A stretch of 64,000 nt of DNA from contig CM055820.1 of NCBI GenBank assembly GCA_029582265.1, positions 17,504,485 through 17,568,484 of the forward strand, given 5' to 3'. The stretch's first letter is position 1. Each line of letters begins with the position of its first letter. The DNA comes from Zoroaster sp. YZ-2022 (Eukaryota > Echinodermata > Asteroidea > Forcipulatida > Zoroasteridae). Made by a program: the position numbers and the translations under genes. The notes under the pieces are model-generated. The model was given only the letters and a program-made list of their open reading frames with translations. It was not told the origin of the DNA and did no database searches. Of this stretch, positions 10,853-43,605 are shown piece by piece.

Positions 10853-12675
10853 GTAATTATTATATTATTTTATTTTGGTGACATGACTTGGAAATCCTTT
10901 TTACTTGTGACTTGATTTGACTTGGACACAAATGACCTGTTGATATCAAATTACATTAAATGTTTGCCTTTGCCATGGAGGCCCCAGTCAATTCAGTGAC
11001 ACATAGTACAGCTTTCCTGGGTTTGGCCAAGGACTGACATGACACAGTTTTCCTGGTCACCTTGACCAAGGACTGAAGGTCCATCCAACCATGATCCAAC
11101 TATGACACAGCTTTCCTGGGTGCGTTGGCCAAGGACTGATATGATGAAAGGGCCATCCACAGTGAGCCAGCTTCCCTGAAAGCACAACAAACAATAATTT
11201 GAACAGGCCTACATTGTGTACTGGTATATACTCGGCCTATTTGCTGAATCATGGTAACCAACCCCACCGCCACCCCCCTTTGCAGTAATGGAACCTTCCG
11301 TGTGCTAAGTTATCTCTTCAAGACCAGTTGCACCAACCACTGATCAAAGGGTCTGCACTCCAATAGCTAGGTCACCCCATTGAAAAAGTACACAACTGGC
11401 CCATGCTTACAATTGTGAGCACAATGATTAGGTGAATAAAAAAAAGCTTGTAGAGTACATTGTACAGTAACTTATTGCTATAAAGAGGATTATGGTGAGT
11501 GTGTATGGAGGAACTAGATAGACCTGGTGAGCACTGATGACATTTCAGTTCTCTAGTTAGCTGTACCTTTATGCTATTGATAAAATTTGACATTCTGAAT
11601 ATATGACCTATTACATGCTTGGCTGCATGCCTGGAAGTTAAAGCATAGTGCACGTTGACATTTGGGTGTTGACATAACACGAAACGCTTTACTTTTCTTG
11701 CCATCACTGGACTTGGTTTACCCGAGGACCACCTGTAAGGACTAGAGTTTTTGTGAATAGTATCTAAAAGATGTCTGGGTATCCGTGGTCCAGACTTGTT
11801 GATACTGTGGTAATTAACTCCAATGGAAGAACAGGTGAGTGCAGCTTTAGTTATTTTATGTGCGTAGTTACTAACCAGCAATGCATCGGGGTGTCTTTTA
11901 AGAAGCCCTGTTTTTTGTAAATGGACACCCTGGAAAAGTTGTGATATTTCATGTTAACGTATTGTAAGTTCAACAGTTTGGACGCCCCATTTCTAAACCC
12001 TGCCTTACATGTATTCACTGTGTACTGATACATGTGGGTAACTTGGAAAGAGTGTACACATTAAAATTAGCATACATGTACATGACTTTTTGTACAAAAA
12101 TTTTGCTGTGACCAAAATGATAGAACTAAGATACAGGAAGCCATTTCTATTTGCAATGCTTTTTTGCAATGTAATTTATTTGAAGTGTTAACTGTTATTT
12201 TTGAAAGTGATGCTCTGACTAGACTTACACATGTATAGAACTAATGTCTAGGAAGTTATTTACAATGCACTTTGAGTCTCGAGCAATGTACACTGTAGAC
12301 AAGAAAAAAATAATAACTGACACACAGTTAGCACACATTATACTAGTAATGTACATGTATGTTGTGGCTGCATCCATGTTCTACAGTACAGTGCACACAA
12401 ATGTAAATCATACTGCTCACATATTTATTTTCCAATTAAAACCTTGAGACATTTGAGTTTTACTTAACAGCAGGCCTCGGACCCCACCCCTCTGTTTTTT
12501 CATCCCATGGTAACCACGTATACATACATGTGTCTCTGGTTTCGTGGCATTTAAAGATTAAAACCAACGAACCGAACTGGGACTTTGTTCAATCGGATCT
12601 GGGAGCATTGAATAACTGCCATAGAAAAACGGCGTATGAATTGAGTTTCAAGTTGGTGACATTCTACCATTGATT
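10853..12675. other. Non-coding DNA, no assigned feature
   Basis: There are ORFs up to 169 codons (minus strand, 11,372-11,881), but they show no conserved motif and have low-complexity AT-rich composition. A short degenerate GACACAGCTTTCCTGG repeat occurs at about 11,000-11,180. No exon was recognised. Confidence 0.5.
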
Positions 12676-13112
12676 CATGTACAAATATGTGATGTTTACT
12701 CAAAGATAATCATCGACCTCATTTACTCTTAAATTTGGTTTAGATTGTCAAATTTTAAATTACATAGTGAAGTTGGAGAAGTGTAAGCAGCTGCATGTAC
12801 CTACTGGAGATGGCTGCTTATAATGTAAAAAGCGCCCTCATTAGGTCTCGCATGGTGCGGATACTTGATTGTTACACTGATCAGTGTACATACATGTTCA
12901 TAAATAAGTATGTGATGGTTTACTCCTGGTTTAATCAAGTTGCTCATCAACCTCAATTACTCTAAAATTTGGTTTAGATTGTCATATTTTAAATATATGC
13001 AGTTAAATTTGAAAAAATGTGACCAGCTACAGTTATCTACTGGAGACCGCTGCGTGTGATGTAAAAAGCGCCCTCATCAGGCCTCGCACGGGACGGTTAC
13101 ACTGATCAGTGA
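12676..13112. repeat. Diverged ~220-bp tandem duplication
   Basis: Segments 12,676-12,890 and 12,897-13,112 are aligned copies. Both contain AAATTTGGTTTAGATTGTCA, a CTACTGGAGA block, AAAAAGCGCCCTCAT and TTACACTGATCAGTG in the same order. Confidence 0.75.
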
Positions 13113-13524
13113 TACAAGTACATGTGAAACTGATGGTGTCAGGAAATCCTGTATAATGCCAAGGACATTCGTCTAGCTGGATTATAGGAACGCGTTTTGG
13201 GGATCGCAACTAAAAACTTGCAAAAATGTGTACGTAACCAGTTTGTGACAGGTGCAAACCTCATAGTTTCTTAAAATTAAACGATGTAATTTTTTTTTTT
13301 TTTTGCAAGATGGAGTTCCTTGTGAGTCATAAAACTTGTACGATAGGCTTGTACAAACAATCATGCAATCCATTTTGAGCAATTAATGACAACAAAAAAC
13401 GGTTATTACTTTGTACAATCTGCCAATCTTGTAACCAAGGGTAACCGATCATAAACTTAAAGTTTGGATGGAACAGTCAAGTGATTTCTGCACAACCAAA
13501 CTGGGGGGGGGAAATGATCAACCA

Positions 13525-13660
13525 ATGACCACATTGACCACATTGACCACATTGACCACATTGACCACATTGACCACATTGACCACATTGACCACATTGA
13601 CCACATTGACCACATTGACCACATTGACCACATTGACCACATTGACCACATTGACCACAT
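13525..13660. repeat. 9-bp minisatellite (TGACCACAT)n, ~15 copies
   Basis: The 9-bp unit repeats almost perfectly about 15 times. Because 9 is a multiple of three, all frames stay open and give artefactual TTL or MWS repeat ORFs. It is flanked by a G run (13,503-13,511) and a C run (13,696-13,710). Confidence 0.95.
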
Positions 13661-14280
13661 TCTGGATTTCTGGTCATGGTCCACAAAAAAAAAACACCCC
13701 CCCCCCCCCAATAGTGCATCAACCAGGAAGGAAATAGCTGGCACCAAAACCTTACCAATATATTAGGTCAAGGTATGGTGTTGTGCTAAATAGCCACGAG
13801 CCAGGTGGTTAATGTTTCCGCATTGTAATGGAGGCAATTTACATTTGCATGAATTCTTAATTAGCACTTAATTGTTGCTGGTGGCTAGTAGACAGTTGTG
13901 AAGCAAGCCAGCCCAAAAATATGTACATTGTTTGAACACGTACATGTACACATGTACAATGTACATGTTATAATACACTGAAAAACGAAGGCATTGTACA
14001 TAATATGTACATACTGTATACGATTGTGTATATGTACATTGTACGGGTACAGATCAGTAAAAAGTCTGCAACCGTAAGTAATAAGAATTGATTCGAATCA
14101 AGAGATACTGGACATACACATTATGATGTACCTCATTGACCAACACAAATGTCAATAACATCATTTCCCCCTGCTAAAATCTCATCAGAATTTGGTGTAA
14201 TACCAGAGTTGAAAGTACCAGAGTCAAAAGAAGATTTAACTTCAATTCAGCGTTTTTGCTTTTGTCCATTAATTTGTAGA

Positions 14281-14546
14281 GTGCTTTTTTATACAGCTGG
14301 TTGTTTGAATATATTAGTATGGCCTGCAATGTAATTAATGGGAGACATCTTTACCCTACAATCTCAGTGGTGTGACAGTGCACAAAAGGGTAACCATAGG
14401 AGGCCACTGGCAACAACTGCAACAGCTTGGAGTGGTCTGAATGGGTTGTTTCAAACCATAGGAGGCCACTGGCAACAACTGCAGTACAGCTTGGAGTGGT
14501 CTGAATGGGTTGTTTCAAAAAATTGCACTGATTGTAGGAGGGTTAA
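14281..14546. mobile_element. TTAA MITE, family F, left end lost, internal 63-bp duplication
   Basis: The right end GATTGTAGGAGGGTTAA and the interior (CAGTGGTGTGACAGTGCACA) match family F. A segment with ATAGGAGGCCACTGGCAACA and TGAATGGGTTGTTTCAAA is duplicated in tandem (14,393-14,455 and 14,456-14,518). Confidence 0.7.
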
Positions 14547-15231
14547 CGACACAACTGAATAAACTGCAACTTTGATACATGTAGGTTGATCTCTGTGACA
14601 TGCTGTACATGTACACATGTATCCCTTCATTCTTAAAAAGTTGTCTTTATAAATATTTTACAGTGTACATATATGATTACTTTCAGGGAATGAATTTTAC
14701 ATGTAGTTCTATGAATAATTAAAAAAAAAAAAAACCTCTTCAAAAGGAATTTTAAAAATGTTCCCATAGACATTCTGATATTCTAATGGGAGTCCCCTTT
14801 GGAAAAGTGGCCTTGCCCCTACACGAATTAAGACTAAAACTGTAAACACCAAACAATTATTGTGCAAATTAAATTGAATAAAACTATGAGAAATTCGCGA
14901 ATCAATATCTTTTAGCAGTGCCTTGTTAAATCCATTTCCCCCCCCCCCCATATGACGTCCACATATTTGCATTTCATTTCCAATAGCCGTCTCACTACAA
15001 TGCGTTTTCCTTTTAAATGTATTTCCTTATTCCCTATGTTTAATCTCCTTCTCTAAAGGTTAAATATTGAGTTGGTGGGATAGAATTAATGTTTGCAGAG
15101 TTACTTTTGTTATTTAGCATTGTATTTACATCCATAGAAAGAGCGGATTACACTGTACTGCAAAATGTATACATATGTACTATGTATAGACAAGTACAAC
15201 GTATTGTTGCCACAGGTACATATAAAGACAC

Positions 15232-15835
15232 ATCTCATTTGTTTCGCCGTTTCCGTGGCAATTTTCTTTTATTATTATCATCAGTACACTTCTTCTTTTT
15301 TTCTTTAGAGAAAGGAAGTAAATTATTTTGAAATGAGATTTTTCACTAAATAATTGATTGAATTATTGGCCAAAGCATTTGTAAACAGTCATTGGGTGCT
15401 ATTATTTCCCTGGCAATTTTGTTTTATTATTATCATCAGTACACTTCTTTTTTTCCTTGGAGAAAGGAAGTAAATGACTTTGAAATGAGATTTTTCACAA
15501 AAAATAATTGACTGAATTATTGGCCAAAGCATTTGTAAACAGTCATTGGGTGCTTGATTTCCCTGGCAATTTTGTTTTATTATCATCAGTACACTTCTTT
15601 TTTCCTTGGAGATAGGAAGTAAATTACTTTGACATGAGATTTTTCACAATAATTGACCGAATTGTTGACCAAAGCATTTGTAAACAGTCATTGGGTGCTA
15701 TTATTTCCCAGGCAATTTTGTTTTATTATCATCAGTACACTTCTTTTTTTCCTTGGAGAAAGGAAGTAAATTACTTTGAAATGAGATTTTTCACAAAATA
15801 ATTGACCGAATTGTTGACCAAAGCATTACAAGTGA
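15232..15835. repeat. ~150-bp tandem repeat, 4 copies plus a diverged fifth
   Basis: GGCAATTTTNTTTTATTAT begins a unit at about 15,253, 15,408, 15,560 and 15,708. Each unit contains CATCAGTACACTTCTT, GAGATTTTTCAC and CATTTGTAAACAGTCATTGG. A more diverged unit follows to about 16,000. Confidence 0.9.
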
Positions 15836-16097
15836 AGTCATTAGCTGTATTTACTTTTAATACTTCCATGTATTAATCTGCATAACAATGACAGCACACT
15901 TTTATTTTCCTTGTAGAAAGGGAAACAATTGGCTTTCAAATGAGATATTTCTCCAAACAATTGACCAAAGCATATTGTAAGCAGTCCTTATATACATGTA
16001 TTATATGTGTGTGCCATTATTTGACCTGCAAGAAATTTATCACGCATCAAACATGTACATACATGTATATGAATGTATGGAAGTTAATTTAGTCACT

Positions 16098-16327
16098 TAC
16101 AGGGACAATATCATCACGATCAACAGGGCATGGAATCAGAGTGCTAAGTTTTAGATTACATGTAACTCACTGACTGAAAATAATATGCCGCTTGATAAGG
16201 TCATATTACCGTTGCTGCTGCATAAACGAGACAGCAATTTTCAGTCACTGTGTTCATCTGAACCTATGAAACCGATTCCATGCCCTGTTGAAAGTCTGCT
16301 CTAATCAAGACGATAATGTTCCTTTTA
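16098..16327. mobile_element. TTAA MITE, family C, degraded ends
   Basis: The full interior of family C is present (CAGGGCATGGAATCAGAGTG to GATAATGTTCCTTTTA). The flanks read TTAC and TTAG instead of TTAA, so the copy is old. Confidence 0.75.
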
Positions 16328-16346
16328 GTTTTAATGACTCTTTATC

Positions 16347-16556
16347 CTGGGGCCAATTTCATGGAGCTGCTTAGCACAAAAAAATTGCTTACCAAAAAAA
16401 ACAAATTTGCTTAACAAATTTCTTTGTTTACCAGCCAAACTTTCACACAAAATGTATGCATTTTGGCTGGTGGTCTGTTTTATATTGCTTAGCAAAAAAA
16501 ATTTACTTAGCAAAATTCTCTGCTTAGCAGCTCTGTGAAATTGGCCCCAGTCCACT
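16347..16556. mobile_element. ~210-bp MITE (GGGGCCAATTTCATGGAGCT)
   Basis: The left end GGGGCCAATTTCATGGAGCT and right end AGCTCTGTGAAATTGGCCCC are inverted repeats, with repeated GCTTAGCAAA motifs inside. A diverged copy lies at 55,628-55,788. Confidence 0.8.
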
Positions 16557-16821
16557 CCCAAGTCAGTTTGTGTACTTATGAATGACATAAAATGACTTTG
16601 TGGACATTAATTAATCCCAGTTTAGACGATCCTTTTGATTGAAACGTGATCCCTTATTACTTATAACGGATAACAGATGGTACAGGTCATTGAATATATA
16701 CGTGTACGTCATGTACATGTAAGTACTCTAGCATTCAGCGCAGTCTGGCTTCTGAGTATGAACGGAATGTGATAAATGTTATAAAGTACTCCAAGGCATC
16801 ACCATAATGGCGCTTCATTTA

Positions 16822-36556
<19,735 letters not shown>

Positions 36557-38202
36557 GTAGGCCACATATTCCAATCTCATTAACTTCTTCTTTCTAATGG
36601 TGATGAGGCCGTGGGTCATGAATATTCATAAGGCAAACTGGGTACACACTGGGCTTTTTGCTCTTTCACTGCCGGATGAACTTACAGCCTTTGCACAGTG
36701 TGCAAAAACATTTACTTTAATACATAGGGACTTTTTTCCAAAAATGGTCTTTATTTAAAGTTCCTTTATTCCTTCTTTCAGAAAACAATTTATTCACGTC
36801 AACAATAATACAAAGCCAATTTGGGTCCATTCATAAATAGTTTGCACTAAAATGGAGTTGATAGAACAAGCTTTACTTGAAAAATATGAACAGATTTGAT
36901 ATGCACTCCAGTGGTATAAAAAATTAATACCCCAATTGGCAATTCCAAGAGCTTCCTTCTTTTGCAAAACCTGTTGGCACACCCTCACAACCCCGTAAAA
37001 CCAGAACTTCCTTGGAAACATAGGGACATGATATCTCAGCCTAATTCAATGCGCTCATCACTGTATGGGGGTGGTGGGTTTAAGGGGGGGTTTCTTGGTG
37101 AGTCTACTCAGTTGAGATATGTTACTGTGTCAAGGTGTGCCAACAATTTCGATAACCGTTTGAGCTCAGACTTGTGCATGACAGAGCCGTATATAAGAGC
37201 CGTAAGGGAGATGTGTCAACTAAGCCCATGTGGACTCAAAGTGACCGCTGATCCATTGTACACTGGGTGCGTGAAGTCCTTAGGTTCCAATTGTAAATGT
37301 GTTCTGGAGCGTAAACCTTCATCAGGGGTGTGGTTTGTCTGGATTTTTCTGGATTTCCGGATTTTTACAAATCGCATTGTTGTGATCCTCCGGATTTTAA
37401 AGAATTAAGCAATAAAGGAAATCAAAGCAAACGCTCAGAACTATAGATTTCACCCCAGCGCTGTTCACAACAGCGGCCCCAATACCCCTAGCAAAATTTA
37501 TGTGGATATTTCAAAACTGCCCAATCACACCCCCTGCTTCATTTTGAGTCCAGATTCCTCTTTATGTATGGCTCTGGTCTATGGTACTGATTTGGTCTAC
37601 AGTAGTCGCAGGCGAGGTGGACGGCTTATAATTGTCGCTGATCACACTGATTTTTTTTTCTAAAGCTCTGGGAAATGACTTCTGTTAATGTTTCTTGATG
37701 CAGCTTAGGTTTTATGTGACAGATAATGTTGTTTCCACCCACTAATATTTGTTGGTTATGTGTTTTAAGCAATTGAATAATTAATTTATTATTACAAAAA
37801 AAAAACTATAATAACCTGGCATTTTAGTGTTCACTGAAATAATTTGCTGTTCAGCACCACACCTTAATTTTTTTTTGACAAAGCTAAAAAAAAATTCTAA
37901 ATAAAAAACATTTCAAAAAGAAATGTACAAAAACACAAGTATCATACTTGTCAGGCTCTGATTTTGTGCATATTTTACGCACAGCCTGCACACAGCTAAT
38001 TGACAAAAATGTGATTGGTCAATAAGGAGTTTTGATTAACGGCTGTTAATTGGCCAGTTGTATACAAAGCACGTAAAACACATTTTAACAAAAACACAAT
38101 TAACCAAAATAGGGAAAAATACTTACTTATATGGAGTAGTGCTTTTATTATGCAAGTTTGGTACATGTATGAACGAGAGAGGAGATGTGATCATTTCTTT
38201 CT
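36557..38202. other. Non-coding DNA after last recognised PFKFB exon
   Basis: The missing final PFKFB exon may lie here or further on. I found no acceptor followed by a matching C-terminal tail. The 148-codon plus-strand ORF at 36,962-37,408 shows no recognisable domain. Confidence 0.4.
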
Positions 38203-38453
38203 TAGGGAGGAGGGCCAAAGTCATGGTACAGCCAAGCCTTTGAGAAGCCTGGCCAGGCCCAGGCTTACCTGGCCTCCTAATTGTCTTTTGTGAGTCCTAA
38301 TCCTGTAACAATACAGTACTTGCCAATCTAACATAACCTGGGCTTCTGGAGGGCCTAGCCCACTCACAAAAGACATATTAGGAAGCCAAGTAGCCTGGGC
38401 CTAGCCGGGCTTCGCAAAGGCTTGGCTGTACCAGGACTTTGGCCGTCCTCCCT
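38203..38453. mobile_element. Foldback MITE, complete short form
   Basis: The ends GGGAGGAGGGCCAAAGTCAT and the inverse GACTTTGGCCGTCCTCCCT extend to inverted repeats of about 60 bp (CCAAGCCTTTGAGAAGCC and GGCTTCGCAAAGGCTTGG). The G+C-rich middle found at 29,340 is absent. Confidence 0.85.
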
Positions 38454-38654
38454 TGAAGCTATGGTAACCTTTTGTAAGATCTTTTGCTGAATAAGGTTAT
38501 CAAATTAATTATTGAAAAATAACCAATTGGTCGGATTGGATACCAGCTGATGGTGGTATCAATCTTCACTAGAAATCATTTTTCAGCCTGTGATTTCTCA
38601 GGATTTTTTTTACAAATCTTCATTTGCCTCAAAATTTTCTTGAAAGGAAAGAAA

Positions 38655-38830
38655 AGAAGTAGCTTGTATTGTGTCCAAACCTTGTTTGTGGGGATGTTTC
38701 TTGTTTGTGGGGATGTGGAGAGTCTGTAAATCCTCCAAAATTCAACATCCAGGAGGTTCAGGGGGCTTCCTCTAGACCAAAGGGAGACCCAGGCCCGCTA
38801 CCCATTCATGTCAAAACACACCCCTGCAAT
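38655..38830. repeat. Dispersed repeat, second copy
   Basis: It matches 35,305-35,480, with a local duplication of TTGTTTGTGGGGATG. The inverted third copy is at 59,810-59,975. Confidence 0.75.
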
Positions 38831-40571
38831 TTTGTTTGAGGTGCTGTCATTTTTAAGAAAACTGAAAAAAAACAAAAAACTCCCAGTTGAATTTAGGAAA
38901 GAGTACTCTTTCCTGATTTCCATGTTTGAATGAATACAGCAAATGCATTTTCACCGTCTTCTCCCCAATGACACAACATAATAGACAAAAACATCCACAG
39001 GTTGGTTGTGTACTGGATTCAAAAAGAGCGAGCATTCGCGTAGAAGCAGTTCACGTTACCAACATGAGCAAATGCAGTGCCTTCCCATAAAGGATTTGCA
39101 TGGAAGATTTAATCAAGATGACCGCAGTGTCAGATATCATGCTTGCGGCCATCTTTGTCTTGTTCCCTGAATGCGAATACGATTATAGTGCTGAATCTCT
39201 TATGACGAAAAAGGGCGCCAGCCTATTTTACTTCCAGCCTTGGTTTGGTCACATATATTAGTATGGATGAACAAGCAAGAACAAGCTGCACTGTGATTCA
39301 CGTCTATTGCATGAAAGATTTCTTGAGATAGAATATCCACCTCTTTGGTGCTGCCCCTTAGAATGCTGTATCTTGCCTACATTCTTTTTTTTTCTTATGG
39401 GGGTGATAGAAAGTGGTTGCATAAGCTGTAATGTAGTAGCAATGATATTTTTTGCACTGTCAGGGTAAATTTGTAAACATCTCAAAGCGCTGCATTTACT
39501 GTTTGGGTATGATTGATGGTTTGATAAATTCGGTCCTTCGTGGTTTACCATATAAATGCAACATTTGTTGGGATTCTAACAGCGTTTCCTAACATTGGTG
39601 AACCGAAATGCACCTGAATCGAGTTGCATTATGGGGAAAAAAAACAAAAGGGTCTGAATGCCACGAGTTTAAAGAAATAACAATTGTCAACTGATACTGC
39701 AACCGGATGGTAAAATGGATTAGAACTATTAGGAAAAGGATAAAGCAGTGTGCATGCACCTTAGGTCAGCAGTCAAGGCAGTGAAGTTACAACATTCTAT
39801 GATGATTCAGACTCATCATGTGCCTGGTATTGACCTATCGTCATTTGCAACTTGGCTTTACACCCCTTAGGTAACCTGTACAGTAGGTAACCTGTACACA
39901 CACAACACGTTGGGGCATATTTTACGTAATGCACATGTTTTACGCAATGCACATTGTATGCATCATCAGCCTGTGCAAAGACGCATGTTGAGTTGTCCGA
40001 GACAGCTATTTACACGTGCGCGTACTTGAACCAAGTTTTTGCTCGGATGTGCTTTAATGCTAAATGGCGGATCAACAAAATATATATAGTTTTGTTCCTG
40101 ATTGAAATGTATGCCAAATTGAAAACATTAAAAAGCATGCATTTGTGTACATATATATATAGGTTGCTTTGGATCTATGAATTTACATGTACAATGAAAC
40201 ACACACACGCTTGAGTATTTTGCTTGCCTTAGATCGAGGGGGCAGTCGTGTGGTGTGTAATAGGGGGCTGTGATTGGCCATCGTTTATGAATGCCGATGG
40301 GTGAATTACCAGGTATCTGTCAAGGAGTGCATTCATCCAGTCATGATATACATGTACATTCCAGTGACAACCAAGCTGATCACTTAACAACGGCAGCAGA
40401 GCTGCACAGATTATGAGTGATTGGAGGCAGTAACTCTGGAGTGTGTTTTACAGGAATGATACTGGCCCAGTGACCAGGGGTAATAATGTAAATAGCATAG
40501 ACATTACATGTATGTGAAATGTACTACACATGTATATAAGAATATTATTTGACGATGATGATGATTGTCTA
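38831..40571. other. Non-coding DNA, no assigned feature
   Basis: No exon was recognised. About 40,390-40,545 resembles a decayed SINE tail (GGAATGATACTGGCCCAGTG, GGGGTAATAATGTAAATAGC), comparable to the body at 31,300-31,340. Confidence 0.5.
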
Positions 40572-40856
40572 CATCAAGGCGTACTGTACCACAGATACAC
40601 TTAGTCTGCCTCAAGGACCTTGAGAACGTTGAGGCGTATGGTACCACGGATACGCCCAGTCTGCCTCAAGGACCTAGAGAACATCAAGGCATATGGTATC
40701 ACGGATACGCCCAGTCTGCCTCATGGGCCTTGAGCAACGTCAAGGCGCATGGTACCACGTTCCACGGATATGTCCAGTCTCCCTCAAGTACCTAGAGAAC
40801 ATCAAGGTGTATGGTACCACGGATATGCCCAGTCTCCCTCAAGGACCTAGAGATTT
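40572..40856. repeat. ~56-bp tandem repeat, 5 copies
   Basis: The unit contains AAGGCGTATGGTACCACGGA, CCAGTCTGCCTC and AAGGACCTAGAGAA. Copies differ by a few bases. Confidence 0.95.
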
Positions 40857-41444
40857 TTCATGGCAGCCTGTCTTGGTAATTGGCAGATGAAGTTATACAA
40901 AGAGGTACATCCAAAAGGGTTAAATGGCACCTGTGTCTTAACAAAACCCATAAATCACAAAATCTCATTATTTCTCAATTGTTCAACCTACGGAAAGTGC
41001 ACCAGACTGAAAAGTGCTGTCTGCGCAGGGAGACCGAGGAGTTTTGCGGACGCGCCTTTGCCAGCCTGAACACTGCATGCTTAATCCACTGCACTATAAG
41101 ACCAACTGTCCAGGCTGACGGTAAACGTCACCGCATTCTCAAGCAGTGAAATTCCACTACATGTGTACATTATACCATGGTATAAACAATATGGTGATTG
41201 TATGTTGAAACAGTGACTTAACAAGCGGAGTAACTCATTGAATGATTCACATGTACACATTGGATTGACATGCTACGTGTGGCCACGCATATCCAAAGAA
41301 GAAGTGCGCCCTCAGTCTTCAAGTCTTGCATGGAGCAATTATCTTTCAGATTTCCACAAAATTCTGCCATATATGTCAGTGGAAACTTGGCTGGAAATGA
41401 GCATAATTCATGTTTGTATTCTTGCTGTACATATTAGTAGTAGC

Positions 41445-42055
41445 GCAGAAGGTGTGGTTGTCACCCAAAGGTTTCCTGATCGGGAGAAGAGGGTTTCAAT
41501 CGGGATAAAGTTATTACCCAATCACGATAGTATAGTGTTAACACCAACACCGTGGGGCCTATTGGGTTTCCCGATTGGGGCCTATTGGTATCCTCATTGG
41601 GAGAATAGGGATTCAGTCAGGATAACAGTATCTCCCAATCAGGATAGTATAGTTGACAACAAACCCTGTGAGCCATGTGGTGTCGTCACCCAAGGGTTTC
41701 TCGATTGGGGCCTATTGGTATCCTCATTGGAAGAATAGGGATTCAGTCAGGATAACAGTATCTCCCAATCAGGATAGTACAGTTGACATCGGCCCCCTTG
41801 AGCTATACTCAAAAGGTGTCCTTGTCAGGCAGAGGATTTTCTCGATTGGGGCCTATTGGTATCCCCCATTGGGAGAATAGGGTTTCAATCAGGATAACAG
41901 TATCTCCCAATCAGGATAGTATAGTTGACAACAAACCCTGTGAGCCATGTGGTGTCGTCACCCAAGGGTTTCTCGATTGGGGCCTATTGGTATCCCCCAT
42001 TGGGAGAATAGGGTTTCAATCGGGATAACAGTATATCCTAATCGGGAGAGTGGAT
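41445..42055. repeat. ~135-bp tandem repeat, 4-5 copies
   Basis: GATTGGGGCCTATTGGTATC recurs at about 41,573, 41,704, 41,844 and 41,974. Each is followed by TCAGGATAACAGTATCTCCC and AGGATAGTATAGTTGAC. The ORFs of up to 166 codons across it are repeat artefacts. Confidence 0.95.
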
Positions 42056-42674
42056 ACTTGTTGACATTGACACTGAGCGTTAGTACATTTGTGCACATGA
42101 CATAGTGCGGATCTGCCCATTCTGACTTACATGTACTCATTGCGAGATGTAGCTCTGTAAAAACTAAGCAGAAATATCAGAATCTTAATACAAGTATTCT
42201 TTAAAGGGAAGGTTAGAAGGGAACATTATTACTAGTTACCAGATTATCAAATTAACCAATTATAATCTTACATTGTGTAAACTTGGTACATGTATTGTAA
42301 TATTTTAGGGGTTCAAAGTCACTGACACGAGATACAAAGATGGCTCCCATTTATTCTAGGACACTTTTATTAGTCAACACATGATTTACCAAATCCCAAC
42401 AACAGAGGGCTCACTTCAAGTATTACACATCTGTTCTTACCAAGTTACCTGTACACTACATATATTGATCATCCTGAGAAATTATTTCGTCACAAAAACA
42501 GGAAAAAACATTTTTTTTTTTAAACAATTTTTAATATTTTTCTCAAATGTGAGCATCTTCGTTGAGGTGAAACTTTCACATGTTGGTTTTATGATATGTT
42601 TCTCAAAATGTACATAACCAAATACCAGTGTTGTACCTTGATTTTAAAGATCAATAACACGTACGTGTATTGTA
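42056..42674. other. Non-coding DNA, no assigned feature
   Basis: AT-rich sequence with no exon, terminal repeat or tandem structure that I could identify. Confidence 0.5.
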
Positions 42675-42950
42675 TAGGTTGGTGAAATTCTTGCGTCGGG
42701 TGATGCAAGAATTTCACCGACCTATGTATATCGCGGAACCCACTGCTATATAGGATTCTAGCTGGCCAATCGTCATCGGGCGAGCTCAGTGGTCGAGAGG
42801 TTAAGATGTCTGCACTAGTAAGCAGGAGGTCGTGGGTTCGAATCCCGCCCGAGTAGCCTGTGAATTTCTTTTTCACAGACACTCAAAAAGCACCGAGTAT
42901 GCAGTGCTATACACACATCGGTGTAGTGCAAAATTAAATCAATGTACAAT
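42675..42950 (+). repeat. tRNA-SINE, second copy
   Basis: It starts with a hairpin GGTGAAATTCTTGC/GCAAGAATTTCACC, then ATATAGGATTCTAGCTGGCC and the tRNA-like head (TGGTCGAGAGG, GTGGGTTCGAATCCCGC). It ends with CAGTGCTATACACACATCGG and GCAAAATTAAATCAATG. Confidence 0.8.
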
Positions 42951-43167
42951 GTATGTGTATTGCTTATGTTTTTTTATTAGCGATTTCCAAAAATTGTTGG
43001 TTTTCATCGGATTATACTCGGACAAATACACAATCGACAATGAACTCACTGATGACATTTTGTCGCAGCTAACTACTGCTTTTATTTCAAGAACTGGGCA
43101 TCTGCCTGAATCAAAATTGTTTGCCAAAAGACGGGCACCATTGCCCACGGGACCACTTACATGAAAC

Positions 43168-43330
43168 AAATAGGGCATGCTTGCCCTATACAAACACGGG
43201 CAAGCTTGCCCCATACAAACACGGGCACGCTTGCCCCAAAATTTAAGACTTGTAATGGGCTGATCAGACACCCATGGCAGCTTGCCAACAAGTCAGAACC
43301 TGGCAGCTTGCCAACAAATAAAATACAGTG
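43168..43330. repeat. Short tandem repeats (GGGCAAGCTTGCCC; GGCAGCTTGCCAACAA)
   Basis: Three ~30-bp units with CCCTATACAAACACGGGCA and two units with GGCAGCTTGCCAACAA. A 13-bp match GGCAGCTTGCCAA also occurs at 49,019. It may mark the split terminal repeats of the Ngaro element, but that is unproven. Confidence 0.6.
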
Positions 43331-43605
43331 AATAATTATTGACAATTAAGTCAACATTACATTTTAGCCGTAAATGCACTGTTCGATTCCACCGCTTGTA
43401 CCCGCGGCTGGAATAGCCCCGTTGGACTATCGGGAGCTGAAACTATGCTTACAATTTTCGGCTTTCATTTTACAGGAAAAATTAACAAAATGAGGCAGTG
43501 GCAGTCCTTGTCCCATGAATAACGCAAAACGCGCCCAAAACGCGCCCCATGGGAGAAAGGACCGGCACGCCCCCCCCCCCCAATGCAATTAACACCCCCA
43601 GTACT

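Noticed and set aside
13457..13758. Overlapping ~90-codon ORFs with TTL, MWS or CGQ repeats
   Set aside because: A 9-bp repeat keeps all frames open, so these are minisatellite artefacts.
14149..14334. Possible N-terminal PFKFB exon (61-codon ORF starting at an ATG)
   Set aside because: No donor in a suitable phase and no similarity to known PFKFB N-termini. Its right part runs into a MITE.
36962..37408. 148-codon plus-strand ORF downstream of the last PFKFB exon, considered as a 3' exon or separate gene
   Set aside because: No match to the PFKFB C-terminus, no convincing acceptor, and no recognisable domain.
40572..40856. CRISPR-like array of regularly spaced repeats
   Set aside because: Whole units repeat without unique spacers, and the DNA is animal nuclear sequence with introns.
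41238..41738. 166-codon plus-strand ORF
   Set aside because: It mostly covers the ~135-bp tandem repeat and has no recognisable motif.
42775..42860. Functional tRNA-Ser/Leu-type gene
   Set aside because: The same head plus body recurs at 31,948, 63,495 and in fragments, which marks a SINE family.
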